A stretch of DNA of 64,000 nt from Pseudomonas sp. ABC1 (GTDB lineage: Bacteria > Pseudomonadota > Gammaproteobacteria > Pseudomonadales > Pseudomonadaceae): the NCBI RefSeq assembly GCF_013395055.1, contig NZ_CP058349.1, positions 1,302,001 through 1,366,000 of the forward strand, given 5' to 3'. Position numbers and translations under genes: made by a program. Positions within the stretch are counted from its first letter, which is position 1; each line of letters starts with the position of its first letter. The notes below the pieces were generated by a model that worked only from the letters and a program-made list of their open reading frames with translations, did no database searches and was not told where the DNA came from. This document shows positions 26,485 through 36,041 of this stretch, piece by piece.

Positions 26485-27547
26485 TGGCCACCTCCAGGCA
26501 GATGTCCACTACATTCGCTGTCGCATCGGGCTTTGCGAGTCGCCGTGCGCTGGCGCCCATTGCCTCTAATCGTTCGGGTTGCATCATGACCTCGGTAAGC
26601 TGCTCGGCCAGTCGGGCCGCATCAGTCTTGGCTTGCGGCAGAAGGAAGGCTGCGCCCTCCTTCGCCAGATATTCGGCATTGCGCGTCTGGTGATCGTCGA
26701 TGGCATGCGGCAGCGGCACCAGGAACGACGGCAGGCCGGCAGCCGCCAGTTCACTGACCGTCAGGGCGCCGGCGCGGCAGATCACCAGATCGGCCCAGGC
26801 GTAGGCCTTGGCCATGTCATGGATGAAAGGCTCCACACCGGCCTCTACCTGTACCGCCGCATAACGCTCGCGGGTGACCTCGGCGTGCTGTTTGCCAGCC
26901 TGGTGGAACACTTCCGGGCGCAGCTCCGGCGCGACCTGCGCCAGGGCTTGCGGCAGCAGCTTGTTCAGCGGCTCGGCGCCCAGGCTGCCACCCAGCACCA
27001 ACAGGCGTGCCCGACGTCCGGCCAGCGCGGCCCTCGGGGCGTCGGTGAACAGTTCGCGGCGCACCGGGTTGCCGGTCGTGCGGCGCTTGTCGCTGGCAGC
27101 GAACGTCTCGGGGAATGCTTCGCAGACCCGCTGGGCAAAGGTGGACAACGCCCGGTTGGCGGTACCGGCCACAGCGTTCTGCTCATGGATGACCAGCGGG
27201 ATACCCGCCAGCTTCGCTGCCAGGCCGCCAGGCCCGGTGACATAGCCACCCAGGCCGAGTACGCAGACCGGACGCACTTCACGAATCACGCGACGCGCCT
27301 GCAACAGCGAGCGCAGCAGTTGCAGCGGCGCTTTCAGCAGCGACAACACGCCTTTACCGCGCAGCCCGCTGATTTCAATCCGGTGCAGCGGCAGGCCGGC
27401 GGCGGGCACCAGCTCGTTCTCGATGCCACGGGGCGTCCCCAGCCAGTGCACGTCATAGCCACGCGCGCGGAACTCCGCCGCACAGGCCAGCGCCGGGAAC
27501 ACATGCCCGCCGGTGCCAGCGGCCATGATCAGGATGCTAGCGGCCAT
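26477..27547 (-). CDS. murG: UDP-N-acetylglucosamine--lipid I transferase MurG
   Basis: Peripheral inner-membrane GT-B glycosyltransferase converting lipid I to lipid II; 356 residues. It has MAAGTGGHVFPALACA at about 8-23, GLGGYVTGPGGLAAKL near 99-114, and the donor-site segment CRAGALTVSELAAAGLPS near 247. Overlaps ftsW by 11 bp. Confidence 0.97.
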   Translation of the reverse strand: MAASILIMAAGTGGHVFPALACAAEFRARGYDVHWLGTPRGIENELVPAAGLPLHRIEISGLRGKGVLSLLKAPLQLLRSLLQARRVIREVRPVCVLGLGGYVTGPGGLAAKLAGIPLVIHEQNAVAGTANRALSTFAQRVCEAFPETFAASDKRRTTGNPVRRELFTDAPRAALAGRRARLLVLGGSLGAEPLNKLLPQALAQVAPELRPEVFHQAGKQHAEVTRERYAAVQVEAGVEPFIHDMAKAYAWADLVICRAGALTVSELAAAGLPSFLVPLPHAIDDHQTRNAEYLAKEGAAFLLPQAKTDAARLAEQLTEVMMQPERLEAMGASARRLAKPDATANVVDICLEVANG

Positions 27548-28772
27548 GGTTCACCTCCCGCGTGGAAGGCGCCGATGCCGGCTCCTGGAAGTCTTCTTCG
27601 TCGAAATCTGCCTCGGCACTGCCGAAGGAGTGACGGGCCTCCCATTCGATCCGCAGCAGCAACGCCATGCTGGCGCAGGTCACCACCAGCGAACTACCGC
27701 CATAGCTGAGGAACGGCAGGGTCAGGCCCTTGGTCGGCAGCAAGCCGGTATTCACACCGATATTGATCAGGAATTGCCCCAGCCACAGGAAAGCCAGCCC
27801 CCAGGCGACGTAGGCGGAGAAGAAGTGCTTGGCCCGCTCAGCCTGCAGACCGATATACAGCGCACGCACGCCGACGAAGGCAAACAGGCAGACCGTTGCC
27901 AGCGCCCCGACCATGCCCAGCTCCTCGGCCAATACCGAGAACACGAAATCGGTGTGCGCCTCCGGCAGGTAGAATTGCTTCTGCACACTGTTGCCCAGGC
28001 CGACACCAAGCCACTCGCCGCGTCCAAAGGCAATCAGTGCCTGGGTCAATTGATAACCGGAACCGTACTGGTCTGCCCAGGGATCGGTGAACGCGATCAG
28101 CCGTTGCAAACGATACTCCTGGGTCTGCACCAGCACGTAGACGGCGCCCACGCCCAGGGCGACCAGCAGGCTGAAACGCAACAGCCCGACACCGCCAAGG
28201 AACAGCATGGCCACTGCCGAGCCCATCATCACCACGGTGGCACCGAAGTCAGGCTCCAGCATCAGCAGGCCGGCCATCGGCAGCAACACCAGGAACGGCT
28301 TGAGGAAGCCCCAGGTACTTTCACGCACTTCTTTCTGCCGCCGAACCAGGTAGCCGGCGAGATAGACCACGACGAAAACCTTGGCCAGCTCCGATGGCTG
28401 AACGTTGAACGCGCCGAAACCGATCCAGCGAATGGAGCCGTTCACTTCACGCCCGATGCCCGGCACCAGTACCAGTACCAGCAGAGCGAACCCCATCAAC
28501 AGCAGCACCCAGTCGAAGCGCTGCAAGGTGGCAATCGGCACCAGCAGCGTCATCGCGGCGGCGACCAGCCCAAGGGCCACATAAACCAGGTGGCGACTCA
28601 TGTGGTACAGCGCATTGCCCGAGTTGACCGAGGCCACTTCCGAGGAGGCCGAGGTGATCATCACCAGCCCGAGCCCGAGCAGCGCCAGGCAACCGGCGAG
28701 CATGGGGAAGTCGACATCCAGGCCACGACGGCCGAACAGTGGGGACGGGGCACTGCGCAGGAAGGCCAGCAT
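27537..28772 (-). CDS. ftsW: Peptidoglycan glycosyltransferase FtsW
   Basis: SEDS-family septal polymerase of 411 residues with about ten helices. It includes TVVMMGSAVAMLFLGG and the conserved ESTWGFLKPFLVLLP segment. The C-terminal pore region LPTKGLTLPFLSYGGSSLVV is typical of FtsW/RodA. It works with FtsI, encoded upstream in the same cluster. The start abuts the murD stop with a 1-bp overlap. Confidence 0.96.
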   Translation of the reverse strand: MLAFLRSAPSPLFGRRGLDVDFPMLAGCLALLGLGLVMITSASSEVASVNSGNALYHMSRHLVYVALGLVAAAMTLLVPIATLQRFDWVLLLMGFALLVLVLVPGIGREVNGSIRWIGFGAFNVQPSELAKVFVVVYLAGYLVRRQKEVRESTWGFLKPFLVLLPMAGLLMLEPDFGATVVMMGSAVAMLFLGGVGLLRFSLLVALGVGAVYVLVQTQEYRLQRLIAFTDPWADQYGSGYQLTQALIAFGRGEWLGVGLGNSVQKQFYLPEAHTDFVFSVLAEELGMVGALATVCLFAFVGVRALYIGLQAERAKHFFSAYVAWGLAFLWLGQFLINIGVNTGLLPTKGLTLPFLSYGGSSLVVTCASMALLLRIEWEARHSFGSAEADFDEEDFQEPASAPSTREVNHGR

Positions 28773-30121
28773 CAGCTCAACCCTCCTACCGCGGCGGCGA
28801 ACAGACGCCCGCGCTCTTCAAAATTCTTGAACATATCCAGGCTGGCGCACGCGGGCGACAGCAGCACCGAATCCCCCGGCAGCGCCACGGCAGCCGCCTG
28901 GGCGACCGCATCGTCCAGGCTCTCGACCCGAATCAACGGCAACGCACCGTCCAGCGTCTCGGCCAGCAGCCCGGCATCACGTCCGAGCAACACCACCGCA
29001 CGGCAATGGCGGGCCACCGGCTCGCGTAGCGCGGAGAAGTCGGCACCCTTGCCATCGCCACCGGCGATCAGCACCAGCTTGCCGTCGATATCCGCACCCA
29101 GACCCTCGATCGCGGCCAGGGCGGCGCCGACGTTGGTGGCCTTGGAGTCGTCGTAATAAGCCACGCCGGCATGCTCACCGACCCACTGGCAACGGTGCGG
29201 CAAGCCGGCAAAGGTGCGCAGCGTCTGCAGCATGGCCTCGAACGGCAGCCCCACCGCATGCCCCAGGGCCAGCGCGGCCAGGGCATTGGACTGGTTGTGC
29301 GAACCGCGGATCTTCAATTCGCTTACCGGCAACAGCGGCTCGAACTGGAAGGCCAGCCACTTGCAGCCGTCGACGTCGAGCAGACCGAAACCGTTGAAAT
29401 CGGCACGGCCCAGGCCGAAGCTCCAGACTTTCACATCGTCGACCAGCAGCGGACGGCTCAGGGCATCATCACGGTTCACCAGCACCTGGCGCGCGCCACG
29501 GAAGACCCGGTGCTTGGCCAGGTGATAGGCCGGCAGGCCGCTGTAGCGGTCCATGTGGTCTTCGCTGACATTGAGGCAGGTGGCCACTTCGGCGCCCAGG
29601 CGATCCGTGGTTTCCAACTGGAAGCTGGAGAGTTCCAGCACATAAAGCTGTACGTCATCGGCCAGCAGGTCGAGGGCCGGCGTACCCAGGTTACCGCCGA
29701 CGGCCACCTTGAGCCCCGCCTGCGCCGCCATCTCGCCGACCAGCGTGGTCACCGTGCTCTTGGCGTTGGAGCCGGTGATGGCGACGATCGGTGCCTTCGC
29801 CTCACGCGCGAACAGTTCGATATCCCCCGACAGCCGCACACCGCATTCGGCGGCACGCCGCAGGGCCGGCGTGCTCAGCGCCACGCCAGGGCTGACCAGC
29901 AGTTCGGCGGCGCGGCAGAGGAAGTCCACCTCCAACTCGCCACAACGCACTTCGACGTCCGGGTATTGCTCGCGCAGCCTCGCCAGTTCCGGCGGGTTCG
30001 CGCGCGTGTCGACCACGGCAAAGGCAATGCCCCGGCTCGCCAGGTGGCGAACCAGGGACATGCCGCTCTTGCCGAGGCCGACAACGATGCGGAACTGGTC
30101 GGAGGCTATCAACACAATCAA
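28772..30121 (-). CDS. murD: UDP-N-acetylmuramoyl-L-alanine--D-glutamate ligase MurD
   Basis: Second Mur ligase, adding D-Glu; 449 residues. It has an N-terminal FRIVVGLGKSGMSLVRHL segment, the P-loop ITGSNAKSTVTTL (a GSNAKST version of the common GTNGKST), and HRCQWVGEHAGVAYYDDSKATN near 320. It lies directly after mraY, with adjacent stop and start codons. Confidence 0.96.
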   Translation of the reverse strand: MIVLIASDQFRIVVGLGKSGMSLVRHLASRGIAFAVVDTRANPPELARLREQYPDVEVRCGELEVDFLCRAAELLVSPGVALSTPALRRAAECGVRLSGDIELFAREAKAPIVAITGSNAKSTVTTLVGEMAAQAGLKVAVGGNLGTPALDLLADDVQLYVLELSSFQLETTDRLGAEVATCLNVSEDHMDRYSGLPAYHLAKHRVFRGARQVLVNRDDALSRPLLVDDVKVWSFGLGRADFNGFGLLDVDGCKWLAFQFEPLLPVSELKIRGSHNQSNALAALALGHAVGLPFEAMLQTLRTFAGLPHRCQWVGEHAGVAYYDDSKATNVGAALAAIEGLGADIDGKLVLIAGGDGKGADFSALREPVARHCRAVVLLGRDAGLLAETLDGALPLIRVESLDDAVAQAAAVALPGDSVLLSPACASLDMFKNFEERGRLFAAAVGGLS

Positions 30122-31204
30122 TTACCTCAGTTTCAACGTGGCAAGGCCGATCAGCACCAGAATCACGGTGATGATCCAGAAACGTACGATGACCCGTGGT
30201 TCGGGCCAGCCCTTGAGTTCGAAATGGTGGTGAATCGGCGCCATGCGGAACACGCGCTTGCCGGTCAGCTTGAACGAGGCGACCTGGATCACCACCGACA
30301 GGGTTTCCATGACGAACACGCCGCCCATGATGAACAGCACCACTTCCTGGCGAACGATCACTGCAATCGTGCCCAGCGCGGCGCCCAGCGCCAGCGCACC
30401 CACGTCGCCCATGAAGACTTGCGCCGGGTAGGTGTTGAACCAGAGGAAGCCCAGGCCGGCGCCGATCAGCGCGCCGCAGAACACGATCAGCTCGCCGGCA
30501 CCCGGTACGTAGGGAATCAACAGGTACTCGGCGAAATTGACGTTGCCCGACAGGTAGCAAAAGATTCCGAGCGCACCGCCGACCATCACGGTCGGCATGA
30601 TCGCCAGGCCGTCCAGGCCATCGGTCAGGTTTACCGCGTTGCTCGAGCCGACGATGACGAAATAGGTCAGCACCACGAAGCCGATGCCCAACGGGATCTC
30701 GATGTTCTTCAACAACGGCAGGAACAGCGTGGTTTCCACCGGCGTCTGCGCGGTCATATAAAGGAAGACCGCCGCGCCCAGGCCGAACACCGATTGCCAG
30801 AAGTACTTCCAGCGGCTCGGCAAGCCACGGGAATTCTTTTCGATCACCTTGCGGTAGTCGTCGACCCAACCGATGGCACCAAACAGGAATGTCACCAGCA
30901 GCACGGTCCAGACGTAACGGTTGCTCAGGTCGGCCCACAGCAGAGTGCTGATGCCGATGGCGCTGAGGATCAGCGCGCCGCCCATGGTCGGCGTGCCCTT
31001 CTTCGACAGGTGCGATTGCGGGCCATCGTCACGCACGGCCTGGCCGATCTGGCGCAGTTGCAGGGTACGGATCAGCTTGGGGCCCATCCACAGCGACAAC
31101 ACCAGCGCCGTGAGCACGCCAAGGATTCCGCGCAGGCTCAGGTATTGGAAGACTGCGAAGCCCTTGTGGAATTGTTGCAAATACTCAGCGAGCAACAGCA
31201 GCAT
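30122..31204 (-). CDS. mraY: Phospho-N-acetylmuramoyl-pentapeptide transferase MraY
   Basis: Ten-helix membrane enzyme making lipid I; 360 residues. It has SHLSKKGTPTMGGALIL near 70, the catalytic-site segments IGWVDDYRKVIEKNSRGL and SSNAVNLTDGLDGLAI, and the C-terminal MAPIHHHFELKGWPE. I use ATG 31204, which overlaps the murF stop by 1 bp (TGATG). A TTG codon at 31207 would add one residue. Confidence 0.97.
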   Translation of the reverse strand: MLLLLAEYLQQFHKGFAVFQYLSLRGILGVLTALVLSLWMGPKLIRTLQLRQIGQAVRDDGPQSHLSKKGTPTMGGALILSAIGISTLLWADLSNRYVWTVLLVTFLFGAIGWVDDYRKVIEKNSRGLPSRWKYFWQSVFGLGAAVFLYMTAQTPVETTLFLPLLKNIEIPLGIGFVVLTYFVIVGSSNAVNLTDGLDGLAIMPTVMVGGALGIFCYLSGNVNFAEYLLIPYVPGAGELIVFCGALIGAGLGFLWFNTYPAQVFMGDVGALALGAALGTIAVIVRQEVVLFIMGGVFVMETLSVVIQVASFKLTGKRVFRMAPIHHHFELKGWPEPRVIVRFWIITVILVLIGLATLKLR

Positions 31205-32580
31205 CAATGTTTCTCCGTGGCAGTTTCTGCCAGTGCGTCGACGATCTTGTCCATCGCCGCACTGCGTGAGCCTTTTATAAGAATCGTCGTGTTGGCGGCG
31301 TTTTCGGTGCGCAAGGCCTCGATCAGGAAGGCCTGCTCGGCAAAATGCACCCCGCCCAGGCCATAGGCCGATACCGCGTTCTCCATCAGCGGGCCGACGG
31401 CATAGAGCGCATCGACCTTGCCGCGCGCATAGGCGCCCACTTCTTCATGTGCCTGTACGGCCCACGCGCCCAGTTCGCCCATGTCACCCAGCACCAGCAC
31501 GCGCCGCCCGGCGAAACCGGATAGCACATCGATCGCGGCCAGCATGGACGCGGGGTTGGCGTTGTAACTGTCATCGATCAGGCGCACGCCCGTTGCCAGC
31601 ACCTGGGCAACGGCACGACCCTTGACGGGTTGCAGGGCCTGCAGACCGGCAACGATATATTCGAGGTCTACGCCCACCGCATGAGCGGCAGCAGCCGCAG
31701 CCAGGGCATTGGCGACGTTGTGACGACCCAGCAGGTTGAGCTGGATCACGGCCGTACCGACCGGGCTGCGCAAGGTGAAGTTGGGGCAACCGCGCGAGTC
31801 CTGGGCGATGGCGAGCGCCTGGAAATCGGCCTTGTCGGCGTCTAGTGCAAAACTCAGCACACGCCGCAGGCCGGCACGCGCAACCCACTCGCCATAGGCC
31901 TTGTCGTCGCGGTTGAGGATGGCGACGCCGTTCTCGTCCAGTCCATCGAGGATCTCGCCCTTGGCCTGGACGATCTTCTCCGGCCCGCCGAACTCGCCGA
32001 CATGGGCACTGCCCGCGTTGGTAATCACACTGACATGTGGCCGCGCCAGACTGACCGTGTAGGCAATTTCACCGGGGCGCGACGCACCGACTTCGATCAC
32101 GGCGCTGCTGTGGTGACGGGTCAGTTCCAGCAGCGTCAGGGGAACGCCAAGATCATTGTTCAGATTGCCACGGGTCGCCAACACGGCCTCTTCTCCATGG
32201 CAGGCACGCAGGATGGAGGCCAGCATCTCCTTGACACTGGTCTTGCCGCTGGAGCCGGTCACGGCGATCACGTCGCCGTCGAATGCCGAACGCTTGAGCG
32301 CACCCAACTGACCCAGTGCGAGACGGGTGTCGCGGACGATCAGTTGCGGCAGTGGCGCCCCTTCGACTTCACGCTCGACCAGCGCCGCCACGGCGCCCTT
32401 GGTAGCCACCTCGGCGAGATAGTCATGGCCATCGAAGCGCGGCCCGGTCAGGGCGACGAAGGCCTGGCCCGGTTTGATCGCCCGGCTGTCGATGCTGGCA
32501 GAGACAAAACTGGCATCGCCGCCGAGCAGACGCCCGGACAGCGGCATGACCAAGTCACTGAGGCGCATGGACTCAAGCAT
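31204..32580 (-). CDS. murF: UDP-MurNAc-tripeptide--D-Ala-D-Ala ligase MurF
   Basis: Fourth Mur ligase, adding the dipeptide made by DdlB; 458 residues. It has SIDSRAIKPGQAFVALTGPRFDGHD near 30-54, P-loop VTGSSGKTSVKEML near 108, and DDSYNANPASMLAAID near 328. It overlaps the end of murE by 8 bp. An internal ATG four codons downstream (MRLSDL) is an alternative start. Confidence 0.96.
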   Translation of the reverse strand: MLESMRLSDLVMPLSGRLLGGDASFVSASIDSRAIKPGQAFVALTGPRFDGHDYLAEVATKGAVAALVEREVEGAPLPQLIVRDTRLALGQLGALKRSAFDGDVIAVTGSSGKTSVKEMLASILRACHGEEAVLATRGNLNNDLGVPLTLLELTRHHSSAVIEVGASRPGEIAYTVSLARPHVSVITNAGSAHVGEFGGPEKIVQAKGEILDGLDENGVAILNRDDKAYGEWVARAGLRRVLSFALDADKADFQALAIAQDSRGCPNFTLRSPVGTAVIQLNLLGRHNVANALAAAAAAHAVGVDLEYIVAGLQALQPVKGRAVAQVLATGVRLIDDSYNANPASMLAAIDVLSGFAGRRVLVLGDMGELGAWAVQAHEEVGAYARGKVDALYAVGPLMENAVSAYGLGGVHFAEQAFLIEALRTENAANTTILIKGSRSAAMDKIVDALAETATEKH

Positions 32581-34036
32581 GGTTCACCTCCCAGGCCGCC
32601 AGCGCGCTCTGCGCCTCGAGCAGATCGGAAAAGGCCGTACGCTCGCCGGCGATTTCCTGGTAGTCCTCATGCCCCTTGCCGGCCAGCAGCACGACATCGC
32701 CAACCTGGCTGAGCGCGATGGCTTCGGCGATGGCTTCGGCACGCCCGGCGATCTGGCGAACGCGGGCCTTGGCGGTGAAGCCCTGCATGATTTCTTCACG
32801 GATCGACGCGGGCTCTTCGCCACGCGGATTGTCATCGGTCACCAGTATCTGGTCGGCCAGGCGCTCGGCCACGGCGGCCATCAACGGACGCTTGCCACGG
32901 TCGCGCTCGCCACCGCAGCCGAACAGGCAAGTCAGGCTACCCTGCACATGCGGACGCATGGCCAGCAGGACTTTCTCCAGGGCATCCGGGGTATGGGCGT
33001 AGTCGACCACCACCAGTGGCAGGCAATGACCGCCCAGGCGCTGCATACGGCCTGCAGGTCCCTGCAAGTCAGGGAAGACCGCCAGGATTTCATCCAGCGG
33101 ATACCCCATCGCCAACAAGGTACCGATCGCCGCCAGCGCATTGCTGACGTTGAAGCGCCCCAGCAGCTTGCTGTGCAGGGAGCCTTCGCCCTGCGGCGTG
33201 ACGATGCGGGCGCGAATACCATTGTCGTCCAGGCTCACTTGCGAGCAATAAAGGTAGGCCAAGGCATCGTCCAGGCTGTAGGTGATCAGGCGTGAGTCAT
33301 GCTCTCGCGCCGCCAGTTCCCGCCCGAAGTCATCGTCCAGATTGATGACCCGGCAGTCCAGGCCCGGCATGGCGAACAGCGCAGCCTTGGCCTCGCCATA
33401 GGCCTGCATGGTGCCGTGATAGTCGAGGTGATCGCGGGACAGGTTGGTGAAGACCGCCACGTCGAAATCGAGCGCCGCCACCCGTCCCTGCTGCAAGCCA
33501 TGGGAAGAAACCTCCATGGCCACCGCACGAGCGCCGCCCTGCTTCAGGCGCGCCAGAGTTGCCTGCACCCCGAGGGAGTCAGGCGTGGTGTGCCGCCCTT
33601 GTTCCAGCTCGCCGTAGAAACCCGTTCCCAGCGTGCCGATGACGCCACAACGCTCGCCCATCAGGTCGAGTGCCTGGGCCACCAATTGGCTGACGCTGGT
33701 CTTGCCGTTGGTGCCGGTGATACCGGCCAGGCGCAGGCTGCGGCTCGGCTCGCCATAGAAGCGTCCGGCAATCGCCGACAACTGGCTCGCCAGGTTGCGC
33801 ACCGGCAGCAGGGTGGCTCCGACGGCCCAGATGTCTTGTGCACCTTCACTTTCATAGGCAACGGCTGCCGCGCCCCGGGCAATCGCATCGGGGATGTGTG
33901 CACGACCGTCCTGCAATGCACCGGGCACAGCCAGGAACAGGTCACCCGGGCGCACCTTGCGGCTGTCCAGTGTCAGTTCACGGATCAGTACCGAGCTGTC
34001 GGCCTGTGGCAATAGCTGGTTCAGTGGCATCGGCAT
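32573..34036 (-). CDS. murE: UDP-MurNAc-L-Ala-D-Glu--meso-diaminopimelate ligase MurE
   Basis: Third Mur ligase; 487 residues. It has the P-loop GITGTNGKTSVSQLVAQ near 105-121 and HTTPDSLGVQATL near 153. The specificity motif TDDNPRGEEP near 400 marks meso-DAP rather than lysine as the added residue, as expected for a Gram-negative. It shares one base with the ftsI stop. Confidence 0.96.
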   Translation of the reverse strand: MPMPLNQLLPQADSSVLIRELTLDSRKVRPGDLFLAVPGALQDGRAHIPDAIARGAAAVAYESEGAQDIWAVGATLLPVRNLASQLSAIAGRFYGEPSRSLRLAGITGTNGKTSVSQLVAQALDLMGERCGVIGTLGTGFYGELEQGRHTTPDSLGVQATLARLKQGGARAVAMEVSSHGLQQGRVAALDFDVAVFTNLSRDHLDYHGTMQAYGEAKAALFAMPGLDCRVINLDDDFGRELAAREHDSRLITYSLDDALAYLYCSQVSLDDNGIRARIVTPQGEGSLHSKLLGRFNVSNALAAIGTLLAMGYPLDEILAVFPDLQGPAGRMQRLGGHCLPLVVVDYAHTPDALEKVLLAMRPHVQGSLTCLFGCGGERDRGKRPLMAAVAERLADQILVTDDNPRGEEPASIREEIMQGFTAKARVRQIAGRAEAIAEAIALSQVGDVVLLAGKGHEDYQEIAGERTAFSDLLEAQSALAAWEVNHA

Positions 34037-35754
34037 CAGATACGCCCTCCCTTGCCTTCGACTGCCTGCGCGGTCTTCACGTCCGGCAGGTTGTCGGGAG
34101 TGACGTTCATCAGGCGCAGCGCACGCGCCATCACCTTGCCGAATACCGGCGCCGCGACCAGGCCGCCGTAGTAGCCACCCTTGGAGGGCTCGTCGACCAC
34201 CACGACCGCAGCGATACGTGGATTGGCCAGCGGCGCGACACCGGCAAAGAAGGAGCGATAGGCGTCCTCGGTGTAACCGCCGGTGCCAGTGATTTTCTTC
34301 GCCGTGCCGCTCTTGCCGCCGACGTGATAGCCCGGCACGCGGGCGCGTACGCCACCGCCGCCATTTTCTTCGACGACAGCCTGCAACATGCGCAGCACCG
34401 TACTGGAAATCTGCTTGTCGATGACCTGGACGCCCTGCTGCTGCCGATCCAGCCGCAGCAGAGAAAGAGGAACGTTGACACCATCGTTGCCCAGCAACGC
34501 ATAAGCATGGGCCAACTGCACGGCCGTGACCGAAAGGCCGTAGCCATAGGCCAGCGAAGCCGTCTCGGCATCGCGCCAGCGGCGGTGGTTGGGCAGGTTG
34601 CCCACTCGCTCACCGGGGAAGCCCAGCCCCGTGTCCTGGCCAAAACCCGCTTGTTGCAGAACCGAGTAGACCGGCTCTGCACCGATGTTCAGGGCAATCT
34701 TGCTGATGCCGACGTTGCTCGACTTCATCAGGATGCCGGTCAGTGTCAGCATGCCGCCACGGGAGACGTCGCGAATGGTGTAGCGACCGATACGCATGCT
34801 GCCCGGCGAGGTGTCGACGACCGAATCAGGCTTGTACTTGCCGGTGCCCAGGGCTGCGGCGATGCTGAACGGCTTGATCGTCGACCCCGGCTCGAAGACA
34901 TCGATCATGGCGCGGTTGCGCATGGCGGCCGGCTGCAGGTTGCGGCGATTGTTCGGGTTGTAGGTCGGCTGGTTGGCCATGGCGAGGATCTCGCCGGTCT
35001 TCACGTCGACCATGACCAGGCTGGCGGCCTTGGCGCCGAACTCCTGCACCACGGAGCGCAGTTCGCTGTGGGCCAGGTATTGCAGACGCAGGTCGATGGA
35101 CAGCGCCAGGGTCTTGCCCGGCTTGGCGTTCTGCGTGACCTGCACGTCCTTGATCAGCCGGCCACGACGGTCCTTGAGTACCTGGCGCTTGCCTGGCACG
35201 CCGGCCAGCCACTCGTCGTAGGCCAGCTCCATGCCTTCGCGGCCACGGTCGTCGATATCGGTGAAACCGATCACATGCGCGGCCACTTCGCCGGCGGGAT
35301 AGAAGCGGCGAAACTCTTCCTGGGCATAAACGCCGGGAATCTTCAGGTCCAGCACCTGTTGCCCCTGCTCCGGGGTCAGGCCGCGCACCAGATAAGTGAA
35401 CTCGCGGGCAGCCTGTTGCTGCAAGCGCGCGGACAGGGTCGCGGGATCCTGGCCAATCGCCTTGGCCAACTCGTTCCAGCGGCCACGGACAGCTTGCAGC
35501 TCACGGGGGTTGCCCCACAGCGTTGTGACCGGCGTACTCACGGCCAGCGGCTCACCGTTGCGGTCGGTGATCAGCCCACGGTGAGCGGGAATCGGAATAT
35601 GCCGGACGCTGCGCGCATCCCCTTGGCCTTGCAGGAAGTCCTGATCGACCACTTGCAGGTCGACGATACGCCAGGAAATGGCACCAACCATCAGCGCCAG
35701 CAGCAGCAGGACGATGCGAAAACGCCAGGGATAGAGCGCGCCTGGCAGTTTCAT
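34036..35754 (-). CDS. ftsI: Septal peptidoglycan transpeptidase FtsI (PBP3)
   Basis: Class B penicillin-binding protein; 572 residues. A single N-terminal helix (about 12-30, FRIVLLLLALMVGAISWRI) anchors the pedestal domain. The transpeptidase motifs are FEPGSTIKPFSI (active Ser in STIK), MKSSNVGISKIA (SSN) and GGKSGTAKKI (KSG). It cross-links septal glycan made by FtsW. The start overlaps ftsL by 4 bp. Confidence 0.97.
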   Translation of the reverse strand: MKLPGALYPWRFRIVLLLLALMVGAISWRIVDLQVVDQDFLQGQGDARSVRHIPIPAHRGLITDRNGEPLAVSTPVTTLWGNPRELQAVRGRWNELAKAIGQDPATLSARLQQQAAREFTYLVRGLTPEQGQQVLDLKIPGVYAQEEFRRFYPAGEVAAHVIGFTDIDDRGREGMELAYDEWLAGVPGKRQVLKDRRGRLIKDVQVTQNAKPGKTLALSIDLRLQYLAHSELRSVVQEFGAKAASLVMVDVKTGEILAMANQPTYNPNNRRNLQPAAMRNRAMIDVFEPGSTIKPFSIAAALGTGKYKPDSVVDTSPGSMRIGRYTIRDVSRGGMLTLTGILMKSSNVGISKIALNIGAEPVYSVLQQAGFGQDTGLGFPGERVGNLPNHRRWRDAETASLAYGYGLSVTAVQLAHAYALLGNDGVNVPLSLLRLDRQQQGVQVIDKQISSTVLRMLQAVVEENGGGGVRARVPGYHVGGKSGTAKKITGTGGYTEDAYRSFFAGVAPLANPRIAAVVVVDEPSKGGYYGGLVAAPVFGKVMARALRLMNVTPDNLPDVKTAQAVEGKGGRI

Positions 35755-36041
35755 GGTGCCACCAGCCTTACATCCACCGCTTCGGGGATGTGCATCTTCA
35801 ATTGTTCGCGGGCCAGGGTCTCGATACGGTTATGCGCGGTCCAGGTGCTCTGTTCGAGAATCAGACGCCCCCATTCGGCCTGTGCCTTGTCGCGCTCGCT
35901 GAGTTCGCTATACAGCTCATTGAGCAGTTGGCGATTCCAGTGGGCGCTGTAGGACACACCGATGGCCGACAGCAGTACGGCGATAAAGAGGACCAGCATC
36001 AGCAGGCTGCCACGCGGCATCGAATGCAGAGAACGGCTCAT
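35751..36041 (-). CDS. ftsL: Cell division protein FtsL
   Basis: Small bitopic divisome protein of 96 residues. It has a short cytoplasmic tail, one helix at about 13-31 (LLMLVLFIAVLLSAIGVSYS), and a periplasmic coiled coil with a leucine-zipper-like pattern (RQLLNELYSELSERDKAQAEW). Position between rsmH and ftsI is diagnostic. Partner of FtsB and FtsQ. Confidence 0.93.
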   Translation of the reverse strand: MSRSLHSMPRGSLLMLVLFIAVLLSAIGVSYSAHWNRQLLNELYSELSERDKAQAEWGRLILEQSTWTAHNRIETLAREQLKMHIPEAVDVRLVAP